Positions 8,621-23,600 of a stretch of DNA of 64,000 nt are shown here, piece by piece; the first letter of the stretch is position 1, and the number at the start of each line of letters is the position of its first letter. The DNA is from Chitinophaga eiseniae. GTDB lineage: Bacteria; Bacteroidota; Bacteroidia; Chitinophagales; Chitinophagaceae. The notes beneath the pieces are model-generated. The model searched no databases and had not been told where the DNA came from. It was given only the letters and a program-made list of their open reading frames with translations. The stretch spans positions 2,156,336-2,220,335 of the forward strand of contig NZ_FUWZ01000001.1 of the NCBI RefSeq assembly GCF_900167135.1, read 5' to 3'. Made by a program: the position numbers and the translations under genes.

Positions 8621-11600
8621 ACCGTTTCCTGGATGCACCGGTTAATGGCGGCTTGAGAAGGTCACAGCTGACAGACCTGTACCGGCTGAGCAGCCTGCAG
8701 GAAGGGATGCTGTTTCATAGTCTCTACCACGAGCAGGGCGGAGCTTATATCGATCAGTTCATAGTCGCCGTTTCCCGGGTGGATATCTCATTGTTCCGTC
8801 AGAGTTGGGAAGCGCTCCTCCGCCACCATACGATATTCCGGACTGCGTTCTATCACGATGTGTGCAGTGTGCCGGTGCAGGCGGTGTATAAAACATCTGT
8901 ACTGGCATTCATCCAGCTCGATTATCGTAAAACAGCCGACCGGGAGCAGGCGATACAACAATACATCGAAAACGACCGCCGACAGGGATTCGATTTCAGC
9001 GAAGCGCCCCTGATGCGTATCACGCTGATACAGGTGGACGATAACGCTTACCGCCTGATATGGACATTTCATCATATCCTGTTGGATGGTTGGTCCGTGC
9101 CGGTTTTGCTGGAAGAGTTACTGCAAACTTATGCGTCGCTGACGGCAGGCGAGACCATCGATATAAAAAGGGAAGACCGGTATGCCGAATACATTCATTA
9201 TCTCCGGCACCGGGATACCGGGGCGGAAGAGAAATACTGGAAAGCATATTTGCAGGGGCTGTCTTCCCCGGGATTACTGCCTTTTATATCCGGAACGGTT
9301 AACCGTACCCGTAGCACCGGGCAATACCAGCGGCTTACCTTTGAAGCGGATACGGCATTACTGGCGCAGATCACGCGCTACGCGCAACAACATCGTGTTA
9401 CGCTGAATTCGCTGATACAGGGCGTGTGGGCGTACCTGTTGTACCGGTATACCGGAAGCGAACAGGTTGTTTATGGCGTTACCGTCTCTGGCAGGCCGGA
9501 AGGATTGCCGGATATAGAAAAGCGTGCCGGGCTGTTCATCAACACATTACCATTATATACCACTGTTAATAATAATATACCTATTGGCGAATGGCTACGG
9601 GAGCTACAGGAAAGCCAGTTGCAGAGCCGTCGCTACCAGCACGTTGAGCTAAGTGATGTACAACGTTGGACAGGCATTGGCAGCGAATTGTTTGACACCC
9701 TGCTGGTGTTTGAAAATTACCCGGTGAACAGGGTGCTGACTTCGCATCACTGGCCATTACAGATGGATAACCTGGAGATGAAAGAGCAATCCAACTATCC
9801 GTTGACCATTGTGGTGATGGCAGCCGATACCCTGCAGGTACAGTTCAGTTATAATGAAACTTTGTTGGATGGCGCCTATGTACAGACGATCGCAAGACAT
9901 ACTGAACAGGTACTGCGGCAGATTGTTCTTCCCAATACCGCCACACTGCAGGACGTTGACCTGATCACTGCTGCGGAGCGGACAACGTTACTGGAAGATT
10001 TTAATGCAACGGCTGCATCCTATCCGGATGTAACGATGGTAGACCTCATATCCGCACAGGCTTCGCGCAGGCCGGATGCGCCGGCAGTGCTGTTTGAAGA
10101 AGAGGTGCTGACATACGGTGAACTGGATAGCCGTACCAACCAGCTGGCGCATTACCTGCGGACGAAAGGCGTAGGGCCGGACGTGTTGGTGCCCGTTTGC
10201 CTGGAACGCTCATTGGATATGATCATTGCCATAGTGGGCATCCTGAAGGCCGGCGGCGCCTATGTGCCGGTGGACCCCGATTACCCGGCAGAACGTATCC
10301 GGTTTACGATAGAAGATACAGGCGCCCGGTTCCTGGTAACACACCGTAAGCATGAAGCCTTGTTTACCGATATGGACATCTCACCGGAGATTTTGTCGTT
10401 GGATGAATCGGGAGAACTGCTGAACAGTTTTTCTTCAACCGCTGTGGAATCTGGCCTGCGGAGCCAACACCTGGCCTATGTGATATATACCTCCGGCTCC
10501 ACCGGCAAGCCCAAAGGCGTGATGATAGAGCATAGAAATGTGGTGAGGCTGTTTGAGACAGATACCCCGCTATATGATTTTAATGAAGACGATGTATGGA
10601 CGATGTTCCATTCTTTCTGCTTCGACTTTTCCGTATGGGAAATGTATGGTGCATTGTTCTACGGCGGAAAGGTCGTGATAGTGCCGAAGCATATCGCGCA
10701 GGACACCGCCGCTTTCGGTGAACTGATAAAGGCCCGGGGCGTGACCATCCTGAACCAGACGCCATCTGCCTTCTATGTGTTGCAGGATTACCTGGTGCCG
10801 AATACGGATATAATACCGGTCCGTTATGTGATCTTCGGTGGTGAAGCGCTCAACCCGGCAAAGGTAAAACCGTGGATGCAGCAATATGGCTCATGCAGGT
10901 TGATTAACATGTACGGCATCACAGAAACGACTGTGCATGTTACCTATAAAGAACTTTTCCTGGACCAGCTGAACAGCAGCAGTGTGATAGGTAAGCCTAT
11001 TCCAACGCTGAGCCTTTACATACTGGATGCCGACGGACATTTATTGCCACTGGGCGTAGCAGGCGAAATGTACGTGGGTGGCGCGGGGTTGGCGCGGGGG
11101 TATCTCAACCGTCCTGAGCTTACTGCTGCTAAATTCATTGCCCATCCGTTCCGGCAGGGCGAGAGACTGTACCGCACGGGAGACCTTGGCCGCTGGCTGC
11201 CTGACGGTACGCTGGAATACCTTGGCCGTATAGATGACCAGGTGAAGATCCGCGGCTTCCGCATAGAGCTGGGAGAGATTGAAAATGTACTGCAGCAATG
11301 CAACCTGGTGAACCAGGCCGTGGTGCTGGCAATTTCAGACGGAGCAGATATGAAGCGGCTGGTGGGTTATATAGTGCCGCAGGGCGCTTTCGATAAAGAA
11401 GGCATCCTGGACTGGCTGAAAGCGAGGCTGCCGGAATATATGGTGCCACGATTACTGATCGAATTACCGGAGATCCCGCTGACCGTGAATGGAAAGGTGG
11501 ACCGTAAAGCACTGTCCGGACCCGCCGCACTGCTGCCCGAACAAGCTTATGTTGCTCCGCGGAATACCACCGAAGCCAAACTGGCCGCTATATGGGAACG

Positions 11601-14600
11601 CCTGCTGAATGTACCACGGATAGGCATATACGATGATTTCTTTGCCGCCGGCGGACATTCGCTGCTCTCTATGAGACTGGTGGCAGCCTTGCGGAAAGAA
11701 CTGCAGGTAACATTGTCCGTAAATACCATCTTCAGGTATCCCACAGTGGTGCAGCTGGCTGCTTATGTCCGGGAGCAGGCGCAGCCCGGCGATATTACGG
11801 TTGTCCGCACCTTACCACGCCCGGAACGTATCCCGCTTTCGTATAACCAGCAGCGTTTGTGGTTCATTCATCAGTTGGAAGGCAGCGTGCATTATCATAT
11901 ATCCGGTGTATTAATACTCGATGGCGCACTTAACAAAGCTGCATTGCAGGCCGCATTACAGGCTATCGTCAACCGGCACGAGGTGTTGCGTACTGTCGTG
12001 GAAGAGGCCGATGGGAATGACTATCAGCGTGTATTGGACAAGGATGTCTGGCAGTGGCAGGAAACAGATCATGCATTGCCGGCAGCGGAGATCAAAACGC
12101 TGATCGATCAGCCGTTTGATCTGAAGAAAGACCATATGGCGAGGGTGCATCTGATCCGCCACCACGATACCCGCCATACCTTGGTGCTCACTATTCATCA
12201 TATCGCAGGCGATGGCTGGTCAACAGGCATCCTCATAAGAGAGCTGCAGGAATTGTATAATGCCTATGCCACCGGCACCAGCATACAACTTCCTCCCATT
12301 GAATTACAATATGCGGATTATACACTTTGGCAGCAGGAATACCTGTCAGCGGATGCTATTCAACAACAATTGGGCTATTGGAAAGATCAGTTGACCGGTA
12401 CTGCGTCGCTGGATCTCCCGACAGATCATGTAAGGCCTGTCGTACAGAGTACGCGTGGCGCTACCCGCGTTTTCCAGCTGGACAAAACGCTGTATACCGA
12501 TTTGCAAACGCTGGCCCGCCGGGAGGGCGTAACGCTGTATATGCTGCTGCTGGCTGCTTTCAAGGTGTTGTTGCACCGCTACGCCCGCCAGGAAGACATC
12601 TGCGTGGGTACACCGGTGGCCGGAAGAACGGTGGCGGAGACGGAACCCATCATCGGTTTCTTTACCAACACGCTCGCGCTGCGTACCAGTCTTCGTCCGG
12701 ATCTTCCTTTTGCTGTATATCTGCAACAGGTGAAGCAGACCACGCTGAACGCCTACGATAACCAGGATGTTTCCTTTGAAAAAGTAGTGGAAGCGCTCGG
12801 GCTGGAAAGGGACCTGGCCCGTCATCCGTTATTCCAGGTGCTGTTCACGCTGGAAAACACACCGGAGCTGAATGCGCTCCGGCTGGAAGGTTTGCAGGTT
12901 ACAGGCGCTGAAGTAGAAACCCATACCGCCAAGTTCGATCTTACTTTCTCTGTCCGCGAAGCGCAGCAGGGATTGAAACTGGCAGTGGAATATTGCACTG
13001 ATCTTTTCGAAGCGGCGACCATTGAACGGATGGCCGGTCATTTCCGGCAGCTGTTGCACGCGGTGGTGGCTACGCCGTCTGCTACAATAGGAGCACTGCC
13101 GATGCTGGAGGAGGCAGAGAAGCAACAGCTGTTGTTTGACTTCAATGCCACCGCTGCCGATTACCCTTCTGCCGCTACTATACCGGACCTTTTCAGGCAG
13201 CAGGTTGCTCTTCGCCCGGCGGCGACGGCAATAGTGTTTGGAGATACCACGCTTACCTACGCTGCGCTGGATGAACGTTCCGATAGGCTGGCGGGCTATC
13301 TCCGGGACAAGCACATTGTCACCGAAACACTGGTGCCTGTATGTATGCACCGTTCTCCGGACATGATGGTGGCACTGCTGGCGATCCTGAAGGCCGGCGG
13401 CGCTTATGCGCCCATAGATCCCAACTATCCGAACGATCGTATCCGCTATATACTGTCGGACCTGGGAGGACCGGTGCTGATCACCGTCAGTGATCAAAGC
13501 GGCCGGCTGGCATCGCTGCAGCCTGATCAGGAGATAGTGTGCATTGACGCCCTGGCGGATGTTCCGGCATCCATGGACCTCGCAACCGTAGAGCTACATG
13601 CAGATAACCTGGCGTATGTGATGTATACTTCCGGGTCTACCGGCCGCCCGAAGGGAGTGCTGGTAGAGCATCATAATATAACCAGCCTGGTATGTAATCC
13701 CGGCTATATTTCACATACACCCGCAGACGCTATCCTGTCAGCCGGGTCTGTGTCTTTTGATGCGACGACCTTTGAATACTGGGGTATGTTGCTCAACGGC
13801 GGCCGCCTTGTACTGAGCCGGGAGCATGAGCTGCTGGATGTGGCTATGTTGAAGGAAGAGCTGCAAAGCAAAGGGGTCACGCAGATGTTCTTTACGACCA
13901 GTTGGTTCAATCAACTGGTGGATACGGATATTACCGTTTTTTCGGGCCTGGAAGTAGTGCTGGTAGGAGGAGAGAAGCTGTCGGAAAAACATGTGGAGAA
14001 ACTACTGGCCGCATACCCATCGATAGGGGTGGGCAATGGCTATGGCCCGACAGAGAACACCACCTTCTCTCTGAGTTACCGTATCGACCCAAATGATCTG
14101 CGGGCGATTATACCGATAGGTGTACCGCTGTCAAACAGAACGGCGTATATCCTGGACCGTTCGATGCAGCCGGTGCCGTTAGGCGTAACCGGGGAGTTGT
14201 ATGTGGGTGGCGCCGGGGTGGCGCGTGGTTACCTCAACGATCCGGAGCTGACCTCGGACCGTTTCCTGGCATCTCCATTTGTGGCTGGAGAACGTATTTA
14301 CCGGACCGGCGATCTTGCCCGCCGGGAAGCAGATGGTCTCGTCACCTACATGGGCCGCACCGACGATCAGGTGAAGATCCGCGGCTACCGCATAGAACCC
14401 GGGGAAATAGAGAATGTGCTGCAGGAGCTCCCAGGTGTAAAACAGGCATTGATAACCGTACGTACCCATGCCGGAGGCGGAAAACAGTTAGTAGCTTACG
14501 TCGTGCCGGCTGAAGATTATAGCCAGGAATATATCCGGTCTACCCTCAAACAGCGGCTTCCGGATTATATGATTCCCTCTTTTATCGTTGAGCTGGACGC

Positions 14601-17600
14601 ATTCCCGCTTACAGCCAACGGAAAATTGGATAGAGGCGCATTACCATCCCCTGATCCGGGCACAGGGGGCCAACGGGCGTACACAGCGCCCTCTGGTCCG
14701 CTGGAAACCCTGCTGGTAGACATCTGGGAGGAATTGCTGGGGGTGGGCCATATAGGCGTTCACGATAATTTCTTTGAGCTGGGAGGTCATTCCTTGCTGG
14801 CCATGCGTGAGGTTGCGGTGTTGCGCAACCGCCTGCAGGTGGAGCTTTCCATCAGATCATTATTCCAGCATCCGACTATAGCGGAGCTGGCATCCTTTAT
14901 AAGCGGGCTGACACAGAAAGACCGGTTGCCTGCCATTGCGGCTGGAGAGCGCCCGGACCGCATACCGCTTTCGTATAGCCAGGAACGTTTGTGGTTCATC
15001 GACAAACTCAGTGGAAGCACACAGTTCCATATGCAGGCGATACTGGAGCTGAAAGGAGAACTTGATATAGCTGCCCTGGAACAGGCGCTCAACGCTATCG
15101 TAGACCGGCACGAAGTATTACGCACCGTAATGACCGAGGAAAACGGGATCGCTTTCCAGCAGGTCCTGCCTGCCGGCAACTGGCTACTGAACCGTATTGA
15201 TGGACCGTTGAGCAGCACGGCCATCCACGACATCATCAAACATCCTTTTGATCTGGCGGCAGATCATATGTTACGGGCACATCTTATCCGTATGGCGGAA
15301 GATACGCACACACTGGTGCTAACCCTGCATCATATTGCGGCCGACGGCTGGTCGGTAAGTGTTATTGTGAAAGAACTGGTTGCCTGGTATAATTACTACA
15401 CCACCGGTACACCTGCACAACTTCCGGATATATCCGTACAATACGCCGATTACGCATTGTGGCAAAGAAAATATCTCACCGGAAAAATGCTGGAAGAGAA
15501 AGCAGCATACTGGAAGCAGGAACTGGCCGGAGTAGCGGTATTGGAATTGCCCACTGATTATCCCCGTCCTGCAGAACAAAGCACCCGCGGAAGGATACAT
15601 CAGTTCCGCCTGGACAGGCCTTTGCTGGAGGATTTGAAGTCACTTTCCCTGAATGAGGGCAGTACTTTGTTTATGACGCTGCTGACTGCCTTTAAGGTGT
15701 TGCTCTATCGCTACAGCGGGGAAACGGACATCTGCGTAGGTACTCCTGTCGCCGGCAGGACCCACCAGGAAACAGAAAACCTGATAGGCTTCTTCATTAA
15801 TACCCTTGCCCTCAGGAGTAACCTGTCAGGCGATCCGTCGTTTGTATCCCTGCTGCAACAGGTGAAAAGAACCACCCTGAATGCCTGGGAGCACCAGGAA
15901 ATACCCTTTGAGAAAGTAGTGGATGCGCTGGCGGTTGCCCGCAATATGAGCCATAGCCCTGTATTTCAGGTGATGTTTGTATTACAGAATACGCCTGATG
16001 TGCCTGAAATACAGTTAGGAGCGCTGAAATTAAAAGAGCAGCCTGTGGAGAGGACAACTTCCCAGTATGATCTGACTTTATCCGTTAACGAAGAGGCAAC
16101 AGGGCTGTCTGTCAGCCTGGAATATTGCACAGATCTGTTCCACCCTGATACGATCCGCCGTATGGCGGCACACCTGGAAGTTTTACTCGAAGCGATCGTG
16201 CAGGACCCGCATGCGAATATCAGCGCGCTGAATATATTGCCTCCCGAAGAAGAAAAAATGCTGCGCTGGCAGTTCAATGATACGGAAGCAGGCTATCCGC
16301 TTCATCAGAATATCATTGATACGTTTGAGCAACAGGTGTCACGCACGCCTGAGGCGGTGGCGCTGGTGTATGAGTCGCAGCTGCTGACCTACAGGGAACT
16401 GGATGAACGTTCGTTGGCGCTTGCGCGTTATTTGTGCAGCAAGGGCGTACAGCCTGAAACGTTAGTGCCAATCTGCATAGAGCGCTCTCCGGAAATGATC
16501 ATCGGTATATTAGGTATACTCAAGGCAGGAGCCGCTTACGTGCCTGTTGATCCGGAACACCCGGATGAACGCATCCGTTATATACTGAAAGATACCGCTG
16601 CCGGTATCGCCGTTAGCAGCAGCGCCTGCCGGCATCGTTTCCCGGAGACCATGGAGGTAATATGCCTGGATGGAGATATCCGGCAAACGGCGGCGACAGC
16701 AGCTATTACCTTGCCGCTGTTTGGTTCGGGGCAACTGGCTTATGTGATCTACACTTCAGGTTCAACCGGCAGACCCAAAGGCGTGCTGGTAGAACACCGG
16801 GGAATTGTAAACCTGGCATATTCGCAGCGGGATGTGCTGAACATCAGGACAGGTACGCCTGTGCTGCAGTTTGCATCCTTCGGCTTCGATGGCAGCTGCT
16901 ACGAGATATTCAATACGTTATTGAATGGCGGTATACTGGTACTGCCGAAAAAAGACGACCTTTTATCCGCGGAAAGCTTTACAGCCCTGATACACAGGCA
17001 TCACGTGGCGGTGGCCGCTTTACCTCCTTCCTACCTGCATATTATCAGGGACATGCTTGGTCCCCTGAAGACAATTATCTCGGTGGGAGAAGCATTCAAT
17101 AAGGAAGACGGTCTGTATATCGGTGCTAAAGGTATCCGTATGCTGAACGGTTACGGCCCTACGGAGAACACGGTTACCGTGACCATAGCACGGCAGCCGG
17201 TTATAGACGGCCGGGTAGTCATTGGTAAGCCAATTCACAATGTACAGGTACATATCCTGGACGGGAACGGAAGCTTGTGCCCGGTGGGTATACCCGGTGA
17301 GATCTGTGTCAGTGGCGCCGCATTGGCCAGAGGTTATCTGAACCGGCCGGACCTGACAAGGGAAAAATTTACTAAAAACCACTATAACACAAGATTCAGT
17401 GGCCGGATGTATAAAACCGGTGATCTTGGGAGATGGCTGGCAGATGGAAATATCGAATACGCCGGAAGGAAGGATGACCAGGTAAAAGTACGCGGATTCA
17501 GGATTGAGCTGGGAGAAATAGAAACCGTTTTGCAGGAGAGCGAATGGGTGGAACAGGCAGCTGTAGCGGTGAAGACGGATGAATTCAATAACAAACGCCT

Positions 17601-20600
17601 GGTAGCCTACGTGGTGCCCCGTACCGCCTTTGACCGTGAAGCTATCCTTACGCATCTGAAGGCAAGGCTGCCGGAATATATGGTGCCGGGCATACTGCAG
17701 CAACTGGAGAAACTGCCGGTCACCGTCAACGGGAAGGTCGACCGTAAAATGCTCCCGGACCCGGACGCTAACGAGCTTTCCCATAATACCTATACTGCGC
17801 CCCGCAATGAAACGGAGGCCATGCTGGCAGGCATCTGGCAGGATCTGCTGGGCATATCACAGGTAGGTATACACGATAATTTCTTTGAGCTTGGCGGTGA
17901 TTCAATTATCACTATCCAGGTAGTCAGCAGGGCTAAGCGCGCCGGTTATATACTGCAGCCACGGGACCTTTTCCGCAGCCAGACAATAGCTGCATTGAGT
18001 GAGCTTTTACAGGAGAATGCCCAACAACAGATTACTGCCGAACAGGGACAACTGACCGGGGCCGCCGGATTGTTACCGGTACAACAATGGTATTTTGATA
18101 CCAACGGACAAAGCGGTGCGCATTTTAACCAGCATTTACTGCTGGAAGTATCAAAAGACATTTCCGTTCAAAAACTGGATAAAGCCATACAGCAGCTGGC
18201 CGTCTACCACGATGCCCTCCGGTTTAGGTATACAGATCATGCCGGCGGCATACAGCAGATTTACGGAAATCATATCGCCGGACTGGAAACGGTGGACATC
18301 TCGGATTCCCCGGACAGTGAACTGGCCACAAGGATTAATACCCTGGGCGATAAGTACCAACGCAGTCTTGATCCCGGGGTAGGAGTGCTGTTCCGTGCCT
18401 TGCTGTTACTGACAGCACCCGGAACAGAAAACAACAGGTTGTTGCTACTGGTCCATCACCTGGCGGTGGATGGCGTTTCCTGGCGTATCCTGCTGGAAGA
18501 TCTTTCGTTATTGCTGAATAGTGATGTTCATGTTTCCCCCGAAATCACACTGGGCCCCAAAACAAGTTCCTACCGGCAGTGGTATGATGCCCTGGTAGAT
18601 TATGGACAGTCGCCGCAATTACAGCGTCAGCGGCAGCATTGGGAGGAGCTCACGCAATTCCATACACCGCTCAGGGTTGACAGGGAGGTAGAAGGGCCTG
18701 TGACAATGAAAGATACCAACACCTGCGAAATTCGCCTGGATACTACGCAAACGAGGTATTTGCTGCAGGAAGTGTCGCGTGCCTATCATACAGATATCAA
18801 CGATATCCTGCTGGCCGCACTCGCCGCCGCTGTATGTGACTGGAACAAGAGCCGCAGCGTTGTCATCGGACTGGAAGGTCATGGACGTGAAGATATTCTT
18901 CCGGGTATTGATACCAGTCGTACCGTGGGTTGGTTCACCAGTATGTATCCCGTGCTGTTACAGCCTGACAGTACCACAGATGTTGCTTCCCTGGTAAAAT
19001 CAGTGAAGGAGCAGTTGCGTAAAGTGGAAGATAACGGTGTCGGATATATGGTGCTGAAATATATCGACCTGGCAGACAATCTGCAGGGAAAAGACCCATG
19101 GGAGATCGGATTTAATTACCTGGGGCAATCGGACAACCTGGTGCAGGAATCCGGATACCTCAGGCTGGCGAAAGAAGCTGCCGGTAATGCGGTAGGAGAA
19201 GCGTTTATTCTTCACGATAAAATATTTATCAATGGCGCCGTGCAGAATGGAGAACTCATACTGCACTGGGGGTACAGCAGTCTGCATTATGATAAGGCAA
19301 CGATCGCCGCACTGGCAGACGCCTATCTCGTCATCCTTAAATCTGTTATTCACCATTGTATCGCGCAGACGCCTGTCTATACACCATCTGATTACGGCCT
19401 GGAGCACTGGGTGGACTACCGGGAGCTGGACAGTTTCCTGGATGCCGGTTACAACGGTATGCCCAGAAGAAGCCAGGTGGCTGCTTTGTACCGCCTGAGC
19501 GGCCTGCAGGAGGGAATGCTTTTCCATAGCTTGTATGATGAGGAGGCGGGAACTTATATAGAGCAGTTTAAATGTACGTTGGAGAATGTAAACGAAGAAG
19601 TGTTCCTGCAATGCTGGAATTATCTGCTGCAACATCACACCATCCTGCGCAGCGCTTTTTACTATGACGCCTTTAATGTGCCGGTACAATGCGTGTATCA
19701 CCAGGTGACGCTGCCGGTAGCGATACATGACGCCGGAACGGCATCGCAGCTGCAGGCCATTGAAGAAGCCGATCTGCGGCAGGGATTCGATCTCGGTATC
19801 GCCCCGCTGATGCGGGTAACGCTTGTCCGTCTTGGTGAAGGCCGCTACCGTTTACTATGGACTTCCCATCACCTGTTGCTCGATGGCTGGTCATTCCCCG
19901 TGCTGGTACAGGAACTGCTGGAGGTATACGGGTCTCTGCTCAAGGGAGAACAGCCTGTAGTGTTACCTGAAGACAGGTATGAAGATTATATCCGTTTTAT
20001 TTACCGGCAGGACAAAGCCGCAGAAGAACAATACTGGCGCCACTACCTGCGGCATCAGACGGAAGGCACGTTATTGCCTTTTATCAATGGATCGCAGAGT
20101 ACTAAGGGAATTGGCATATTCAGGGAGGCCGAAGTAAACCTGGACGCGGCGGTTACTACGGTGTTGTCGCAATATGCACAACAGCACCGTATCACCCCCA
20201 ATACACTGATGCAGGGAGTGTGGGCGTTCCTGTTATATAAGTACCTTGGCAGCCGGCAGGTGGTGTATGGCATCACGGTGTCCGGCAGGCCGGAATCCTT
20301 GCCGGGCATAGAGCAACGGGTAGGCATGTATATCAATACGGTGCCATTGCAGGTGGCCGTCAGCGGAGAGCGGGAGATCAGCGCCTGGCTGCAGGAACTG
20401 CAGGCAGACCAGCTGAATAGCAGGGAATACCAGTATGCACCGTTGAATGACGTGCAACGGCTCACCGGTATTACCGGCGATATGTTTGACAGCGCCCTGG
20501 CATTCCAGAACTATCCCGTGAGCGATGTGCTGGCATCACAGAACTGGTCGTTACGGATCAGCGAAGTAGCGGCAGACCCGATATCCAATTACCCGCTGAC

Positions 20601-23600
20601 CATCATCGTGACAATGGGTGATAAGACCCGTCTGGCGTTCAACTATAACAGTGATCTGCTCAGTGATGATGATGCATCCCGCATCGCTGCTCATTTTAAA
20701 CAGGCATTGCTGCAAATCATTCATAAAGCGGCAACACGCCTTGATGACATCAACATATTGACCCCCGAAGAAAAAAGCCAGCTGCTGTATGGCTTCAATG
20801 CTACTACAGTGGATTATCCCGCAACTGCCACTATCCCGGACCTTTTCAGGATACAGGCGGCACAACGGCCGGATGACACTGCCGTGGTGTTTGGAGGCGC
20901 CTCGCTTACCTATGCTGCGCTGGATGAACGTTCAGACGCCCTGGCGGGTTATCTGCAACGCAAGGGCGTTACCATTGAAACACGTGTACCGGTATGTATG
21001 CACCGCTCGCCGGACATGATAGTGGTCCTGCTGGCCATCCTGAAGGCTGGTGGCGCCTATGCGCCGATAGATCCGGACTATCCGGATGACCGGATCAACT
21101 ATATCCTCTCAGATCTGGGAGGCCCCCTGTTGGTCACCGACCGCCGGAGTAACGGACGGCTCAACGCGCTGCAACCGCAACAGGAAGTACTGTGCATCGA
21201 TACACTGACAGATTTTTCATCGATATCAGGTGGCCCTGCCGTAGCGGTACGTGCAGATAACCTGGCATACGTGATGTACACATCAGGATCTACCGGCCGC
21301 CCGAAAGGGGTGCTGGTGGAGCACCGGAACGTAACCAGCCTGGTATATAACTCCAACTATATCTCATTCGGGCCAACGGATGCAATCCTGTCAGCGGGAT
21401 CGGTGGCCTTTGACGCTACCACTTTTGAATACTGGGGCATGCTGCTGAACGGCGGACGGCTGGTGCTGAGCCGCGAACACGATCTGCTAGATGTGGCTGT
21501 ATTGAAAGAAGAACTGCAAAGCAAGGGCGTTAGTAAAATGTTCTTCACCACCAGCTGGTTCAATCAGCTGGTAGATACCGATATTACGGTGTTTGCGGGA
21601 ATGAAAGTGATACTGACAGGGGGAGAGAAAATGTCGGAAAAACATGTGGAGAAACTACAGACGACTTACCCCGCTATTGCGGTAAGCAATATCTATGGGC
21701 CTACAGAGAATACCACCTTCTCCCTGAGCTATCGCATAGATTTGCACGGTCTCCGGGCGGTTACCCCTATAGGAGTACCATTAAACAACAGAACTGCTTA
21801 TATCCTTGACAGTTCGATGCAACCGGTACCCGTGGGTGTAACGGGTGAACTATATGTGGGAGGGGCCGGCGTGGCGCGGGGGTATCTGAACAATGAAGCG
21901 CAGACCGCTGCCAGGTTCCTGGCGGACCCATTCCTCGAAGGAGAACGTATTTACCGGACAGGAGATCTGGCCCGCCGGGAAGCGGATGGCAATATTATTT
22001 TCATGGGCCGTGCGGACGATCAGGTGAAGATCCGCGGCTACCGCATAGAACCCGGGGAAATAGAAAGTGTCCTGCTTCAGTGCCCATTGGTAAAACAGGC
22101 ATTTGTAATGGCTGTTTCAGATGCGGTGCATCAGCACAAGCATCTCGCAGCATACATAGTGCCCCAGCATACCTTCAACAGAACAGGCATCCTGGAATAC
22201 CTCAAAGAGCGCCTTCCGGATTATATGGTGCCCTCTTTCCTCATAGAGATGAAGTCCCTGCCGTTGAATGCCAACGGGAAAATTGATAAAAAAGCCTTGC
22301 CGGCGCCGGAAAAAGAAATACCCGATACTGCTGCTTTCGTAGCGCCACGGAATGCCCTGGAAGAAACACTGACCGGCATCTGGCAGGAATTGCTCAGTGT
22401 ACCACAGGTAGGGATACACGATAATTTCTTTGAGCTGGGGGGCGATTCCATTATTGTGATACAGATGGTCAGCCGTATACGGCGTGCCGGCTTTGAACTG
22501 AAGGTGGGCGACATTTTTGAAAACCAGACGATTGAGAAAATATCCGCGCAGTACTATTTACAGGAGGGAACAGCCACGAACGCCGAACAAGGCACACTAA
22601 CCAGCAGCAGCGGGTTGTTGCCGATACAGCAATGGTATTTCGAAAATGTTTCGGATACACAGGTACCTTTTAACCAAAGCGTCCTGCTAAATATTGATAA
22701 GTCCATTACCGCAACTGCAGTCGATACAGCGATCAAACAACTCCACCGGTATCATGATGCGCTACGTTTCACTTTTAACAGAAACGGGCTTGAATGGGAA
22801 CAGGTGTACGGGACCTATGAAGGGCAGGTGATGGTAAAGGATTTGCGTCATATTACGCCGGCGCAGCTGCCGGCAGCCATCAGGGATATAAACGGCAGCA
22901 GCCAGTACAGCCTTGATATTACAAAAGGTGTATTGTGTAATGCCGTATTTATTCAGACACCTGCTGAAATAGGCGGAAACAGGCTGTTGCTGACAATCCA
23001 TCATCTCGTAATAGATGGCGTATCCTGGCGTATTCTGTTGGAAGACCTGGCCTTGTTGCTGCAGGGTGGTGATATAGGTGCGAAAAGCAGTTCCTGCAGG
23101 GAGTGGTACCAGGCGCTTGCAAATTACAGCGGCAGCAGACGGTTGCTGGACCAGCAGTCCTACTGGACACAAACAGTGAAGAGGAACATACCGTTACGTA
23201 CTGATAAAACCACCGCTGCGCCGGTTACCATGGCTGATATGAAAGGCCATACGGTCCGCCTGGATGCCCATCGTACCAGGCAGCTGCTACAGGATGTTCC
23301 GCAGGCATATCATACGGTGATTAACGACCTGTTGCTGGCAGCGCTGGCACATACACTATCAGGATGGAATAATAACGGCCAGGTAATGATAGGCCTGGAA
23401 GGACATGGCCGGGAGCATATCAGCGAGGCGGTAGATACCAGCCGCACGGTGGGTTGGTTTACCAGCCTGTTCCCGGTATTGCTGGAAGTGGCTGACAACA
23501 GCACATATGAACAACTGTTGAAAGACGTGAAGGAACAGCTGCGTAAAATAGCGGACAAAGGGCTGGGTTACGGCGTACTGAAATATATCAACAGGCTGGA

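Noticed and set aside
17020..17784. 254-codon reverse-strand open frame inside the 7-module NRPS
   Set aside because: Shadow of an A domain; similar antisense frames appear opposite other A domains.
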